A stretch of DNA of 12,649 bases, taken from Acidimicrobiia bacterium. GTDB taxonomy: Bacteria > Actinomycetota > Acidimicrobiia > Acidimicrobiales > Ilumatobacteraceae. Each line of letters begins with the position of its first letter. Position 1 is the stretch's first letter. Positions 6,778-12,649 of this stretch are shown here, one piece after another. The stretch covers positions 1-12,649 of the forward strand of contig RFOJ01000014.1 in the NCBI GenBank assembly GCA_009926705.1. The letters run 5' to 3'. The notes beneath the pieces were generated by a model. The model was not told the DNA's origin, searched no databases, and saw only the letters and a program-made list of their open reading frames with translations. A program made the position numbers and the translations under genes.

Positions 6778-9700
6778 TCAGCGCGCGACGAAATACTTCG
6801 CGCGCGGGTGGTGGCAGATGATCGCCGAAGTTGTCTGCTCGGGCTGGTACTGCCAGCCAGTCTCTTCGCTCACGCTGATGCCGATGCGACCCGCCTCGAG
6901 CAACTCGGCAACTTTGGCATTGTCTTCGAGGTCCGGGCAGGCGGGGTAGCCCCACGAGTATCGCCCACCGCGATACTGCTGACGGAAGAGACCGTGGAGT
7001 GATGGGCCGTCCTCGTCGACAAACCCCCACTCGGTGCGAATGCGGTGGTGCCAGAACTCTGCGAGTGCTTCTGCCATCTCCACGCCTAGTCCATGCACCA
7101 CCAGATACTTCTGGTACTCGTTCTTGGCGAACAACTCTGCGGCGGCGTCACTGACCTTTGCGCCCATCGTGACGATGTGGAACGCCGCGTAATCGAGCTC
7201 GCCGCTCTCGATCGGCCGGAAGAAGTCGGCGATGCAGAGGAACGGCGCCTCGTTCTGGCGCGGGTACGAGAATCGCATCCGCTCTTTGCTACGTGAATCG
7301 TCGGTCCAGATGACGACGTCGTTGCCGTCACCGTTGGCGGGGAAGTATCCGTACACCAACTGCGGTACGAGGATGCCGCTCGCCTTGGCTTCTGCGAGCT
7401 GGGCGCGTAATTCGGGTCGGATGCGCGCTTTGAAGTCGTCGTCGTTCTCGCCCTCGAGCGGGCGGTACTGCCACTGGTTGCGGAAGAGCGCAGTCTCGTT
7501 GACGTATTCCGCAATCTCGTCAATGCCGATGCCTTTCACGACGCGCGAGCCGAGGAACGGCGGCACAAAGACCTTGTTGTCGGCGACGACATCGGGTGAT
7601 CGACGCGGCAGATCGACTGGTGTTTCCTTCGGGCCACGACGCTCGGCGAGCGACCGCCCGGTGGGGATTCGGCCGAACTCGGGGTCATCGTTGCCGCTTC
7701 GCTTGATCTCCATCAACTTGTCGAGCGTGTGCAGACCTTCGAACGCGTCGCGACCGTAGAACACGCGTCCTTCGTACACCTCGCGCAAGTCGCGTTCGAC
7801 GTAGCTGCGCGTGAGTGCCGCGCCGCCGAGAAGCACCGGGATGTGGGCGAGGCCCTGGCCGTTCAGCTCTTCGAGGTTCTCGCGCATAATCAGCGTGCTC
7901 TTGACCAAGAGACCGCTCATGCCGAGCGCGTCGGCACCGACTTCTTGCACCTTGGCAATCATCTCGCTGATGGGGATCTTGATGCCGATGTTGTGCACTT
8001 CGTAGCCGTTGTTCGTGCAGATGATGTCGACCAGGTTCTTGCCGATGTCGTGCACGTCGCCCTTCACCGTGGCGAGTACGAGTTTGCCTTTGCTCGTGGA
8101 GCCGGCCACTTTGTCCATGTGCGGCTCGAGGTGGCTGACGGCAGTCTTCATCGTCTCGGCGCTCTGCAGCACGAAGGGCAGCTGCATCTGGCCAGACCCA
8201 AACAGTTCGCCGACTTCGCGCATGCCGTCGAGCAGAACATCATTGACGATTTCGAGTGCTTTCAGTCCGGTGCCGAGCGCTTCATCGAGCTCGGCGGTGA
8301 GGCCTTCTCGGTCGCCGTCGATGATGCGCTGGCGCAGACGGTCACGCACTGGCCAGCCGCTGCGGTCGGGCTTTTCCTGCTTGGTCGACTTCACGCCCTC
8401 AAACGCAGTGAGCAGCACCTGCAGCGGGTTGTAGTCGTCGGTGGTCTTGTCAAAGATGATGTCGCGGCAGAGGGTGACGTGCTCGGGCTTGATGCGCGCT
8501 AACGGGAGGATCTTGCTCGCGTGCACGATGGCGGCGTCGAGGCCGGCCTTGACGCACTCGTCCAAGAACACGCTGTTGAGCACCTGACGCGCCGCAGGAT
8601 TGATGCCGAAGCTCACATTCGAGAGTCCCATCACCGTGAGAGCACCGGGGATCTCTTCTTTGATCCGGCGGATGGCTTCGATGCTCTCGATGCCGTCGCG
8701 TCGCAGGTCGGCGTCGCCGGTGGTGAGCGGAAAGGTGAGCGGGTCGAAAATGAGATCGCTCGCCGACAGCCCGTATCGCTCGGTGGCAATCTTGTGCAGA
8801 CGGTGTGCGATCTGCATCTTCCACTCCACATCGCGCGCCTGGCCGCGCTCGTCGATCAAGAGGCAGATGACTGCGGCGCCGTAGTCGCGCGCGAGGTTGA
8901 AGACGCGGTCCATGCGACGACCTTGCTCTTCGCCGTCTTCCAAGTTGGCCGAGTTCAGGATGCATCGGCCGCCCGCGAGTTGCAAGGCGGCCTCCATGAC
9001 TTGCGGCTCGGTGGAGTCGATGACGAGCGGGACGCTCGCCTGGCTGGCGAAGCGACCGGCGACTTCTTTCATGTCGAGGGTGCCATCGCGGCCGACGTAG
9101 TCGACGCACACGTCGAGCACGTGGGCCCCTTCGCGAATCTGCTCGTTGGCCATCTTCGTGCAGGTGTCCCAGTCGCTGGCGAGCATCGCATCGCGGAAAG
9201 CGCGCGAGCCGTTGGCGTTGGTGCGCTCGCCGATGTAGAGGACGCTGTTGTCCTGCTTCAACGTGACCGGCGAGTAGAGCGAAGTGACGCTGGGGTCTTG
9301 CACCGGGTTGCGTCGTGCCGGGGTGACGTTGCGGACGGCTTCGACTACCTGGCGGAGATGTTCCGGAGTCGTGCCGCAGCAACCACCGACCACCGTGATG
9401 CCGAGGTCCTGCACGTGATGCCGGTGGAACTCGGCCAGTTGCGCTGGCGTCAGGTCGTAGTGGGTCTTGCCGTCGACGACACTCGGCAAGCCGGCGTTCG
9501 GAAGCACGCTGATGGGGATCGGGGAGTGTTGCGCGAGGTGACGCAGGTGCTCTTGCATCTCTGCTGGGCCAGTGGCGCAGTTGATGCCGACGACCGCCGG
9601 CTTCATCGCGAGCAATGCCGTCAGTGCGGCGCCAATCTCGGTGCCAACCAGCATGCGTCCCGTGGTCTCCATCGTCACCTGCACCTGGATGGGAACTTCG

Positions 9701-10263
9701 CGACCCATCGCATGCATCGCGCGGCGACCGCCTTGCATCGCCGCCTTGATCTGCAGCAGGTCCATACATGTCTCGACGAGCAACAGATCAACGCCACCCT
9801 CGATGAGGGCCCGTGCGTGTTCTTCGTAGGTGTCGCGCAGCTCGCTGAACGAGATGTGCCCGAGGCTTGGCAGCTTGGTGCCGGGGCCGACGCTGCCGGC
9901 CACATAGCGCGGTCGTCCGTCACCTTCGAATGAGTTCGCCACGTCGCGTGCAATGCGGGCGGCTGCGAGTGTGATCTCGTAGGCGCGGTCGGCGATGCCG
10001 TACTCCGTCAACACCGTGCCGAACGATCCGAACGTGGCGGTCTCAAGTGCGTCGACACCGACCTTGAGGAAGTCTTCGTGCATTGCCGCAATGAGGTCGG
10101 GACGAGTGACCGCGAGCAACTCGTTGCAACCTTCTAGGTGCTGTCCACCGAAGTCATCTGCGGTGAGGTCTTTGCCCTGCACGTAGGTGCCGAACGCACC
10201 GTCAAACACGACGACCCGCTCGTTGACGGTGTCGAGATACCCGGGTCTCTTTTGAGCTCGCAT
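6778..10263 (-). CDS. metH: Cobalamin-dependent methionine synthase
   Basis: Transfers a methyl group from 5-methyltetrahydrofolate to homocysteine through protein-bound cobalamin, giving methionine and tetrahydrofolate in the cytoplasm. All four modules are present in 1161 residues (E. coli MetH has 1227): homocysteine domain (about 1-320) with zinc ligands Cys228 in GINCATGP and Cys295/Cys296 in GGCCGTTPEH; pterin domain (about 340-600) with IGERTNANGSRAFRD and VDYVGRDG; cobalamin cap and Rossmann module (about 640-850) with MQLPFVLQSAETMK and GDVHDIGKN, His738 being the lower axial cobalt ligand; and AdoMet reactivation domain (about 890-1161) with RGGRYSWGYPACPDLEDN. Three ATGs lie close together at 10272, 10269 and 10263. 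A TAGCCT -10 ends at 10274, too close to the first two for a normal transcription start, so 10263 is preferred; starting at 10272 adds three residues. No cobalamin or SAM riboswitch can fit the 38-bp gap. The gene is divergent from the adenosyltransferase gene and convergent with the ABC operon. Confidence 0.97.
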   Translation of the reverse strand: MRAQKRPGYLDTVNERVVVFDGAFGTYVQGKDLTADDFGGQHLEGCNELLAVTRPDLIAAMHEDFLKVGVDALETATFGSFGTVLTEYGIADRAYEITLAAARIARDVANSFEGDGRPRYVAGSVGPGTKLPSLGHISFSELRDTYEEHARALIEGGVDLLLVETCMDLLQIKAAMQGGRRAMHAMGREVPIQVQVTMETTGRMLVGTEIGAALTALLAMKPAVVGINCATGPAEMQEHLRHLAQHSPIPISVLPNAGLPSVVDGKTHYDLTPAQLAEFHRHHVQDLGITVVGGCCGTTPEHLRQVVEAVRNVTPARRNPVQDPSVTSLYSPVTLKQDNSVLYIGERTNANGSRAFRDAMLASDWDTCTKMANEQIREGAHVLDVCVDYVGRDGTLDMKEVAGRFASQASVPLVIDSTEPQVMEAALQLAGGRCILNSANLEDGEEQGRRMDRVFNLARDYGAAVICLLIDERGQARDVEWKMQIAHRLHKIATERYGLSASDLIFDPLTFPLTTGDADLRRDGIESIEAIRRIKEEIPGALTVMGLSNVSFGINPAARQVLNSVFLDECVKAGLDAAIVHASKILPLARIKPEHVTLCRDIIFDKTTDDYNPLQVLLTAFEGVKSTKQEKPDRSGWPVRDRLRQRIIDGDREGLTAELDEALGTGLKALEIVNDVLLDGMREVGELFGSGQMQLPFVLQSAETMKTAVSHLEPHMDKVAGSTSKGKLVLATVKGDVHDIGKNLVDIICTNNGYEVHNIGIKIPISEMIAKVQEVGADALGMSGLLVKSTLIMRENLEELNGQGLAHIPVLLGGAALTRSYVERDLREVYEGRVFYGRDAFEGLHTLDKLMEIKRSGNDDPEFGRIPTGRSLAERRGPKETPVDLPRRSPDVVADNKVFVPPFLGSRVVKGIGIDEIAEYVNETALFRNQWQYRPLEGENDDDFKARIRPELRAQLAEAKASGILVPQLVYGYFPANGDGNDVVIWTDDSRSKERMRFSYPRQNEAPFLCIADFFRPIESGELDYAAFHIVTMGAKVSDAAAELFAKNEYQKYLVVHGLGVEMAEALAEFWHHRIRTEWGFVDEDGPSLHGLFRQQYRGGRYSWGYPACPDLEDNAKVAELLEAGRIGISVSEETGWQYQPEQTTSAIICHHPRAKYFVAR
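6781..6805 (-). terminator. Hairpin at the metH 3' end, possible terminator
   Basis: A perfect 8-bp inverted repeat, GCGCGCGA and TCGCGCGC, surrounds a 9-nt loop at the last codons of metH, just before its TGA. The stem is almost all G and C and would be very stable. No T-run follows on either strand, so it is not a classical intrinsic terminator; U-less hairpins are reported in actinobacteria. It sits at the junction of convergent genes (28 bp apart), so it could act in both directions. The sequence also encodes the conserved end AKYFVAR, so codon constraint is an alternative explanation. Confidence 0.3.
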
Positions 10264-10273
10264 CGTCATCATC

Positions 10274-10279
10274 AGGCTA
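10274..10279 (-). promoter_or_regulatory. Candidate -10 element of metH
   Basis: On the minus strand TAGCCT lies within TTAGCCTG, identical to the octamer before the thioesterase operon. Distances to the three possible ATGs are 1, 4 and 10 nt. With a usual 6-7 nt step to the transcription start, only the third ATG (10263) would be well inside the transcript. A possible partial -35, TGACTT, lies 17 bp upstream at 10297-10302 (inside the opposing gene's start), but the match to TTGACA is poor. Confidence 0.45.
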
Positions 10280-10286
10280 AGACAAG

Positions 10287-10292
10287 TAGCGT
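10287..10292 (+). promoter_or_regulatory. Candidate -10 element of the adenosyltransferase gene
   Basis: TAGCGT fits TANNNT and ends 9 nt before ATG 10302. A purine run AGGAAG (10294-10299) follows it but stops only 2 nt from the ATG, too close for a normal Shine-Dalgarno, so a leaderless or nearly leaderless mRNA is more likely. The opposing metH -10 is 7 bp away, so polymerases at the two promoters would collide or exclude each other. Confidence 0.4.
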
Positions 10293-10301
10293 CAGGAAGT
10301 C

Positions 10302-10853
10302 ATGACGCGCGAGAAGGTGTACACACGAGCCGGCGACGACGGCACGACGGGCCTCTTCTACGGCGGTCGTGTGGCAAAAGACTCGTCGTTGCCGCGCGCC
10401 TACGGCGCGGTCGACGAGGCGCAAGCAGTACTCGGCTTGGTGCGCGCAGAACTGGGTCGCGAAGATGAGTTGAATGATGCTCTCGTGCACATCATGCGCG
10501 ACTTGTGGGTGCTGATGGCCGAGTTGGCCACACTCCCGGAGAATCGCCACAAGTTGACCGACGGCAAGTCGCGAATCACCGAAGAGATGGTGACGAAACT
10601 CGAGCACATGATCGATGATCTCGACGAAAAGTTCACCCCACCATCGGAGTTCGTGGTGCCCGGGCAGAACAAGATTTCGGCCCTGCTCGATGTCGCACGC
10701 ACGGTGGTGCGGCGCGCCGAGCGCCACGCCATCTCGGCGGCACCAGCCCCGTCTCAGGCAGGCCCATATCTCAATCGGTTGAGTGACCTCTTGTGGACCC
10801 TTGCTCGGTGGCAAGAAGGGGAGTCGCTTCCCGTCCGCAGCGTCACCGACTAG
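10302..10853 (+). CDS. pduO: ATP:cob(I)alamin adenosyltransferase, PduO type
   Basis: Transfers the 5'-deoxyadenosyl group of ATP to cob(I)alamin, forming adenosylcobalamin, the cofactor of enzymes such as methylmalonyl-CoA mutase and class II ribonucleotide reductase. The 183-residue protein shows the PduO/MMAB family motifs in order: YTRAGDDGTTGLFYGG (7-22, ATP-binding N-terminus), AYGAVDEAQ (33-41), the PGQNKISALLDVARTVVRRAER helix (120-141) with the Arg137-Arg138-x-Glu140-Arg141 cluster, and YLNRLSDLLWTLARW (156-170). The motif often read PGG is PGQ here, and the Cys common before RRAER is Val136. It is a single-domain form of normal length. It stands alone on the plus strand, back to back with metH, so one short spacer controls both the user of methylcobalamin and the maker of adenosylcobalamin. 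The next gene starts 98 bp downstream with its own promoter candidate. The name cobO or mmaB is used for the same activity. Confidence 0.93.
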   Translation: MTREKVYTRAGDDGTTGLFYGGRVAKDSSLPRAYGAVDEAQAVLGLVRAELGREDELNDALVHIMRDLWVLMAELATLPENRHKLTDGKSRITEEMVTKLEHMIDDLDEKFTPPSEFVVPGQNKISALLDVARTVVRRAERHAISAAPAPSQAGPYLNRLSDLLWTLARWQEGESLPVRSVTD

Positions 10854-10860
10854 TCGCGTC

Positions 10861-10876
10861 GCGAGCAACGACTCGC
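10861..10876 (+). terminator. Small hairpin after the adenosyltransferase gene, weak terminator candidate
   Basis: GCGAG and CTCGC form a 5-bp stem with a 6-nt loop, 7 bp past the TAG stop. A second small stem, GGGTG with CACCC, lies at about 10906-10922. Neither is followed by a T-run. They are the only stem-forming elements in this 98-bp gap; the rest of the gap holds the candidate -10 of the aminopeptidase gene and nothing else I can identify. Confidence 0.2.
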
Positions 10877-10937
10877 CTGCGGCGACCACTACTGACTCGT
10901 CTCGTGGGTGGCTGACTCACCCCGACGGGCTCACAAC

Positions 10938-10943
10938 TAGCCT
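10938..10943 (+). promoter_or_regulatory. Candidate -10 element of the aminopeptidase gene (leaderless)
   Basis: TAGCCT ends 8 nt before ATG 10952, the same hexamer as before the thioesterase operon and metH. The gap between them holds no Shine-Dalgarno. It argues against the in-frame TTG at 10943, which overlaps this element and would add only three residues. Confidence 0.5.
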
Positions 10944-10951
10944 TGCTCTTC

Positions 10952-12457
10952 ATGAAACACGCTCAACTCGTCGTCACCGTTGCCCGCGAAACTCCGAACG
11001 CCGATGCGGTCGGCATTCCCGTCACTTCCGACAAGGCCGTGCCTGCCGAGCTCGGCGTATCGCGCGCCCAGCTAGTCGCCGCCGGATTCGACGGCAAGAT
11101 TGGTCAGACGCTGGTGGTGCCGTCGAGCGGCAAGACCGTGTTCATTGCCGTCGGAGTGGGCGCTGGCAATTCGGCGACTGCACACGAGTTGCGAAATGCC
11201 GCCGCCGCTCTCGCTCGTGCCGCGAGCAAGCACGGATCGCTCGCGACGACGCTCGCAGGTCAGGGCAAGGGTGACCGCGCCGAAATTGCACAGGCTGTGA
11301 CTGAAGGTTTGATGTTGGCGACTCATCGTTACGGTGCGTTGAAGTCGGACAAGTCGTTCACCTCGAGTCTCAAGTCGGCCACGCTGGTCGTCGATGCAAA
11401 GTCACTCGGCGCAGTCGCCAACGGGTCGCGGCGCGGCAGTGTGATCGGTGAAGCAGTGTGCATGGCGCGTGACTTCGCCAACATGCCGCCTGCGCACCTC
11501 ACTGCAAAGATGTTCGCTGACCGAGCGCAGCAGATTGCTTCGGAGACCGGTCTGCGCGTCGACGTGTACGACAAAGATCGTCTGCTCGCCATGGGCTGCG
11601 GCGGCATCATCGGTGTGAACCGCGGCAGCGTCAACCCGCCGCGCATGGTGAAACTCTCGTACCGCCCGGGCAAGGCTGCGTTGAAGGGCAAGTCATCTGC
11701 GAAGGCAAAGGGCAAGAAGTCGTCATTGCCGCACCTCATCATGGTGGGCAAGGGTGTGATGTACGACTCGGGTGGCATCAGCCTGAAGCCAAGCGACCCG
11801 TCGCACGCGCAGATGAAAGCAGACATGAGTGGTGCGGCTGCCGTGCTCGCGGCGATGAGCACGTTGAAGTCGCTCGGCTGTCCGAACCAAGTCACCGCCT
11901 ACTTGATGTGCACCGACAACCTTCCGTCGGGGAGCGCAATGGCGATGGGCGATGTGCTCACGATGCGAAACAAGAAGACCGTTGAGATTCACAACACCGA
12001 CGCCGAAGGTCGCTTGATCTTGGCTGACGGCTTGTCACTGGCTGCTGAGCAAGAGCCGGACGCAATCGTCGACATCGCCACGCTCACCGGTGCCTGTGCG
12101 CGAGCACTCGGCCCGAAGATGTCGGGTGTCATGGGTAACAACGCCAAGTTCGTCGAGCAGGTGCTCGAAGCGGGTTCCAACACCGACGAACAAGCGTGGG
12201 AGCTGCCGCTCGAGCGTTCGTATCGTCGACTGCTCGACTCGTACATTGCCGACATGAAGAACGTCGGTGGACCTGATGCAGGAGCGATTACGGCCGCGCT
12301 GTTCTTGGATGAGTTCACGGGCGGTTACCCGTGGGCGCACATTGACATCGCCGGTCCGATGTGGGCCGACTCTGACGCAGGCTGGCTGCAGCGCGGTGCG
12401 ACCGCGTACGGTACGCGACTCTTGGTCAACCTGGCCGAGAACTTCCGTCGCCGATAA
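10952..12457 (+). CDS. pepA: Leucyl aminopeptidase, M17 family
   Basis: Cytosolic metallo-exopeptidase that removes N-terminal residues from peptides during protein turnover. Of 501 residues, the N-terminal macrodomain-like part covers about 1-165 and the catalytic domain about 170-501. All expected active-site residues are visible: metal ligands Lys267 and Asp272 in GKGVMYDSGGISLKPS, Asp291 in MKADMSGAAAVL, Asp350 and Glu352 in NTDAEGRL, and catalytic Lys279 and Arg354. These correspond to E. coli PepA Lys270, Asp275, Asp293, Asp352, Glu354, Lys282 and Arg356. The spacing between Lys279 and Asp291 is one residue longer than in E. coli. Just before the first metal ligand, residues 241-258 form a Lys/Ala/Gly/Ser-rich insert (9 of 18 are Lys or Arg-like basic or small polar) that looks like a flexible surface loop. 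ATG 10952 is chosen over TTG 10943 from the promoter position. In some bacteria PepA also binds DNA; that cannot be inferred here. Confidence 0.95.
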   Translation: MKHAQLVVTVARETPNADAVGIPVTSDKAVPAELGVSRAQLVAAGFDGKIGQTLVVPSSGKTVFIAVGVGAGNSATAHELRNAAAALARAASKHGSLATTLAGQGKGDRAEIAQAVTEGLMLATHRYGALKSDKSFTSSLKSATLVVDAKSLGAVANGSRRGSVIGEAVCMARDFANMPPAHLTAKMFADRAQQIASETGLRVDVYDKDRLLAMGCGGIIGVNRGSVNPPRMVKLSYRPGKAALKGKSSAKAKGKKSSLPHLIMVGKGVMYDSGGISLKPSDPSHAQMKADMSGAAAVLAAMSTLKSLGCPNQVTAYLMCTDNLPSGSAMAMGDVLTMRNKKTVEIHNTDAEGRLILADGLSLAAEQEPDAIVDIATLTGACARALGPKMSGVMGNNAKFVEQVLEAGSNTDEQAWELPLERSYRRLLDSYIADMKNVGGPDAGAITAALFLDEFTGGYPWAHIDIAGPMWADSDAGWLQRGATAYGTRLLVNLAENFRRR

Positions 12458-12483
12458 CGCTTCCGCTACAAGTTCGCCAACTC

Positions 12484-12649
12484 GTGCTGCCGCCGCTGCC
12501 GGCGAGGCCGCGCGACACGGACAAGTCAAAGATGGGTCGTGTGCTCGTCGTCGCCGGCTCGCACGGCATGGCCGGTGCAGCTGCACTGAGTGCCGAGGCT
12601 GCGATGCGATCGGGCTGCGGCTACGTGTACATCGCGACTGCATCGTCTG
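12484..12649 (+). CDS. nnrD: ADP-dependent NAD(P)H-hydrate dehydratase, N-terminal fragment
   Basis: Predicted repair enzyme that dehydrates the S-form of damaged NADH or NADPH hydrate back to the normal cofactor using ADP. Only the first 55 codons are in the window. They read LPPLPARPRDTDKSKMGR, then VLVVAGSHGMAGAAALSAEAA and SGCGYVYIA, which is the typical start of the ribokinase-like NnrD/YxkO fold: a GRVLVVxGS strand, then the GxxGAAxLxAxAALRxGxG helix. GTG 12484, 26 bp past the aminopeptidase stop, is the only standard start codon between the last upstream in-frame stop (12373) and the conserved GRVLVV. No Shine-Dalgarno is seen. There is no room for an upstream NnrE epimerase domain, so this is a stand-alone dehydratase and not the fused NnrE-NnrD form. 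The catalytic Asp lies beyond the edge and cannot be checked. Confidence 0.8.
   Translation, partial: MLPPLPARPRDTDKSKMGRVLVVAGSHGMAGAAALSAEAAMRSGCGYVYIATASS

Noticed and set aside
8450..9769. 439-codon second minus-strand frame within metH
   Set aside because: It is highly Arg-rich and is an out-of-frame reading of metH codons; the metH frame itself is intact, so no frameshift is implied.
8521..9933. 470-codon open frame on the plus strand within metH
   Set aside because: It is fully covered by the pterin and homocysteine domains of metH on the other strand and shows no motif of its own.
10294..10299. AGGAAG as Shine-Dalgarno of the adenosyltransferase gene
   Set aside because: Only 2 nt separate it from the ATG, too few for normal ribosome positioning.
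10231..10301. Cobalamin riboswitch upstream of metH or the adenosyltransferase
   Set aside because: The intergenic space is under 40 bp, far shorter than the roughly 200-nt aptamer, and no B12-box-like sequence is seen.
10854..10951. Small RNA or extra gene in the 98-bp gap before pepA
   Set aside because: Only short stems and repeated GACTC pentamers are present; there is no start codon with a plausible frame and no strong fold.
1..12649. Defence island, prophage, CRISPR array, insertion sequence or tRNA
   Set aside because: No repeat-spacer pattern, transposase or integrase motif, or cloverleaf was found; all substantial frames resolve to metabolic or transport genes.

Overview
The window is about 12.6 kb of GC-rich bacterial DNA (roughly 60% GC by eye), densely coded on both strands with very short intergenic gaps. 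Gene content (TesB-like WATAQ thioesterase, LLM/F420-type oxidoreductase, heterodimeric ABC exporter, full-length cobalamin-dependent MetH with a PduO-type adenosyltransferase beside it), frequent GTG starts and probable leaderless promoters all suit an actinobacterium. Acidimicrobiia is my best guess, but this is an inference from gene style and not a phylogenetic result.

Layout. (1) Positions 1-1251, minus strand: an amidase-signature hydrolase whose C-terminus runs off the left edge. (2) Positions 1287-6749, plus strand: a tight four-gene unit of acyl-CoA thioesterase-like protein, LLM-class flavin/F420 oxidoreductase, and two ABC half-transporters. The gaps are 4 bp, a GTGA start/stop overlap and 0 bp, so the genes are very likely co-transcribed. 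The two half-transporters have complementary defects in their ATPase motifs, the pattern expected of a heterodimeric exporter with one degenerate and one active ATP site. (3) Positions 6778-10263, minus strand and convergent with the ABC genes: methionine synthase metH with all four modules. (4) Positions 10302-10853, plus strand and divergent from metH: ATP:cob(I)alamin adenosyltransferase. The pair covers the two cofactor fates of cobalamin, methylcobalamin use and adenosylcobalamin formation. (5) Positions 10952-12457, plus strand: M17 leucyl aminopeptidase with a lysine-rich insertion. (6) From 12484 to the right edge: the N-terminus of an ADP-dependent NAD(P)H-hydrate dehydratase (NnrD type).

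Expression signals. Each of the five genes that appears to begin a transcription unit has a TANNNT -10-like hexamer ending 6-10 nt before the start codon and no well-placed Shine-Dalgarno sequence. The best internal cistron (second ABC gene) has a clear GGGAGG Shine-Dalgarno. This points to leaderless mRNAs for lead genes. The two divergent gene pairs carry their two -10 elements only 10 and 7 bp apart.

I found no RNA genes, mobile elements, CRISPR arrays or large repeats. Every stretch longer than 100 bp is accounted for by a gene. The window looks like core metabolism and not a novel defence or accessory system; the most interesting points are the leaderless promoter pattern, the asymmetric ABC exporter, and the divergent B12 gene pair.
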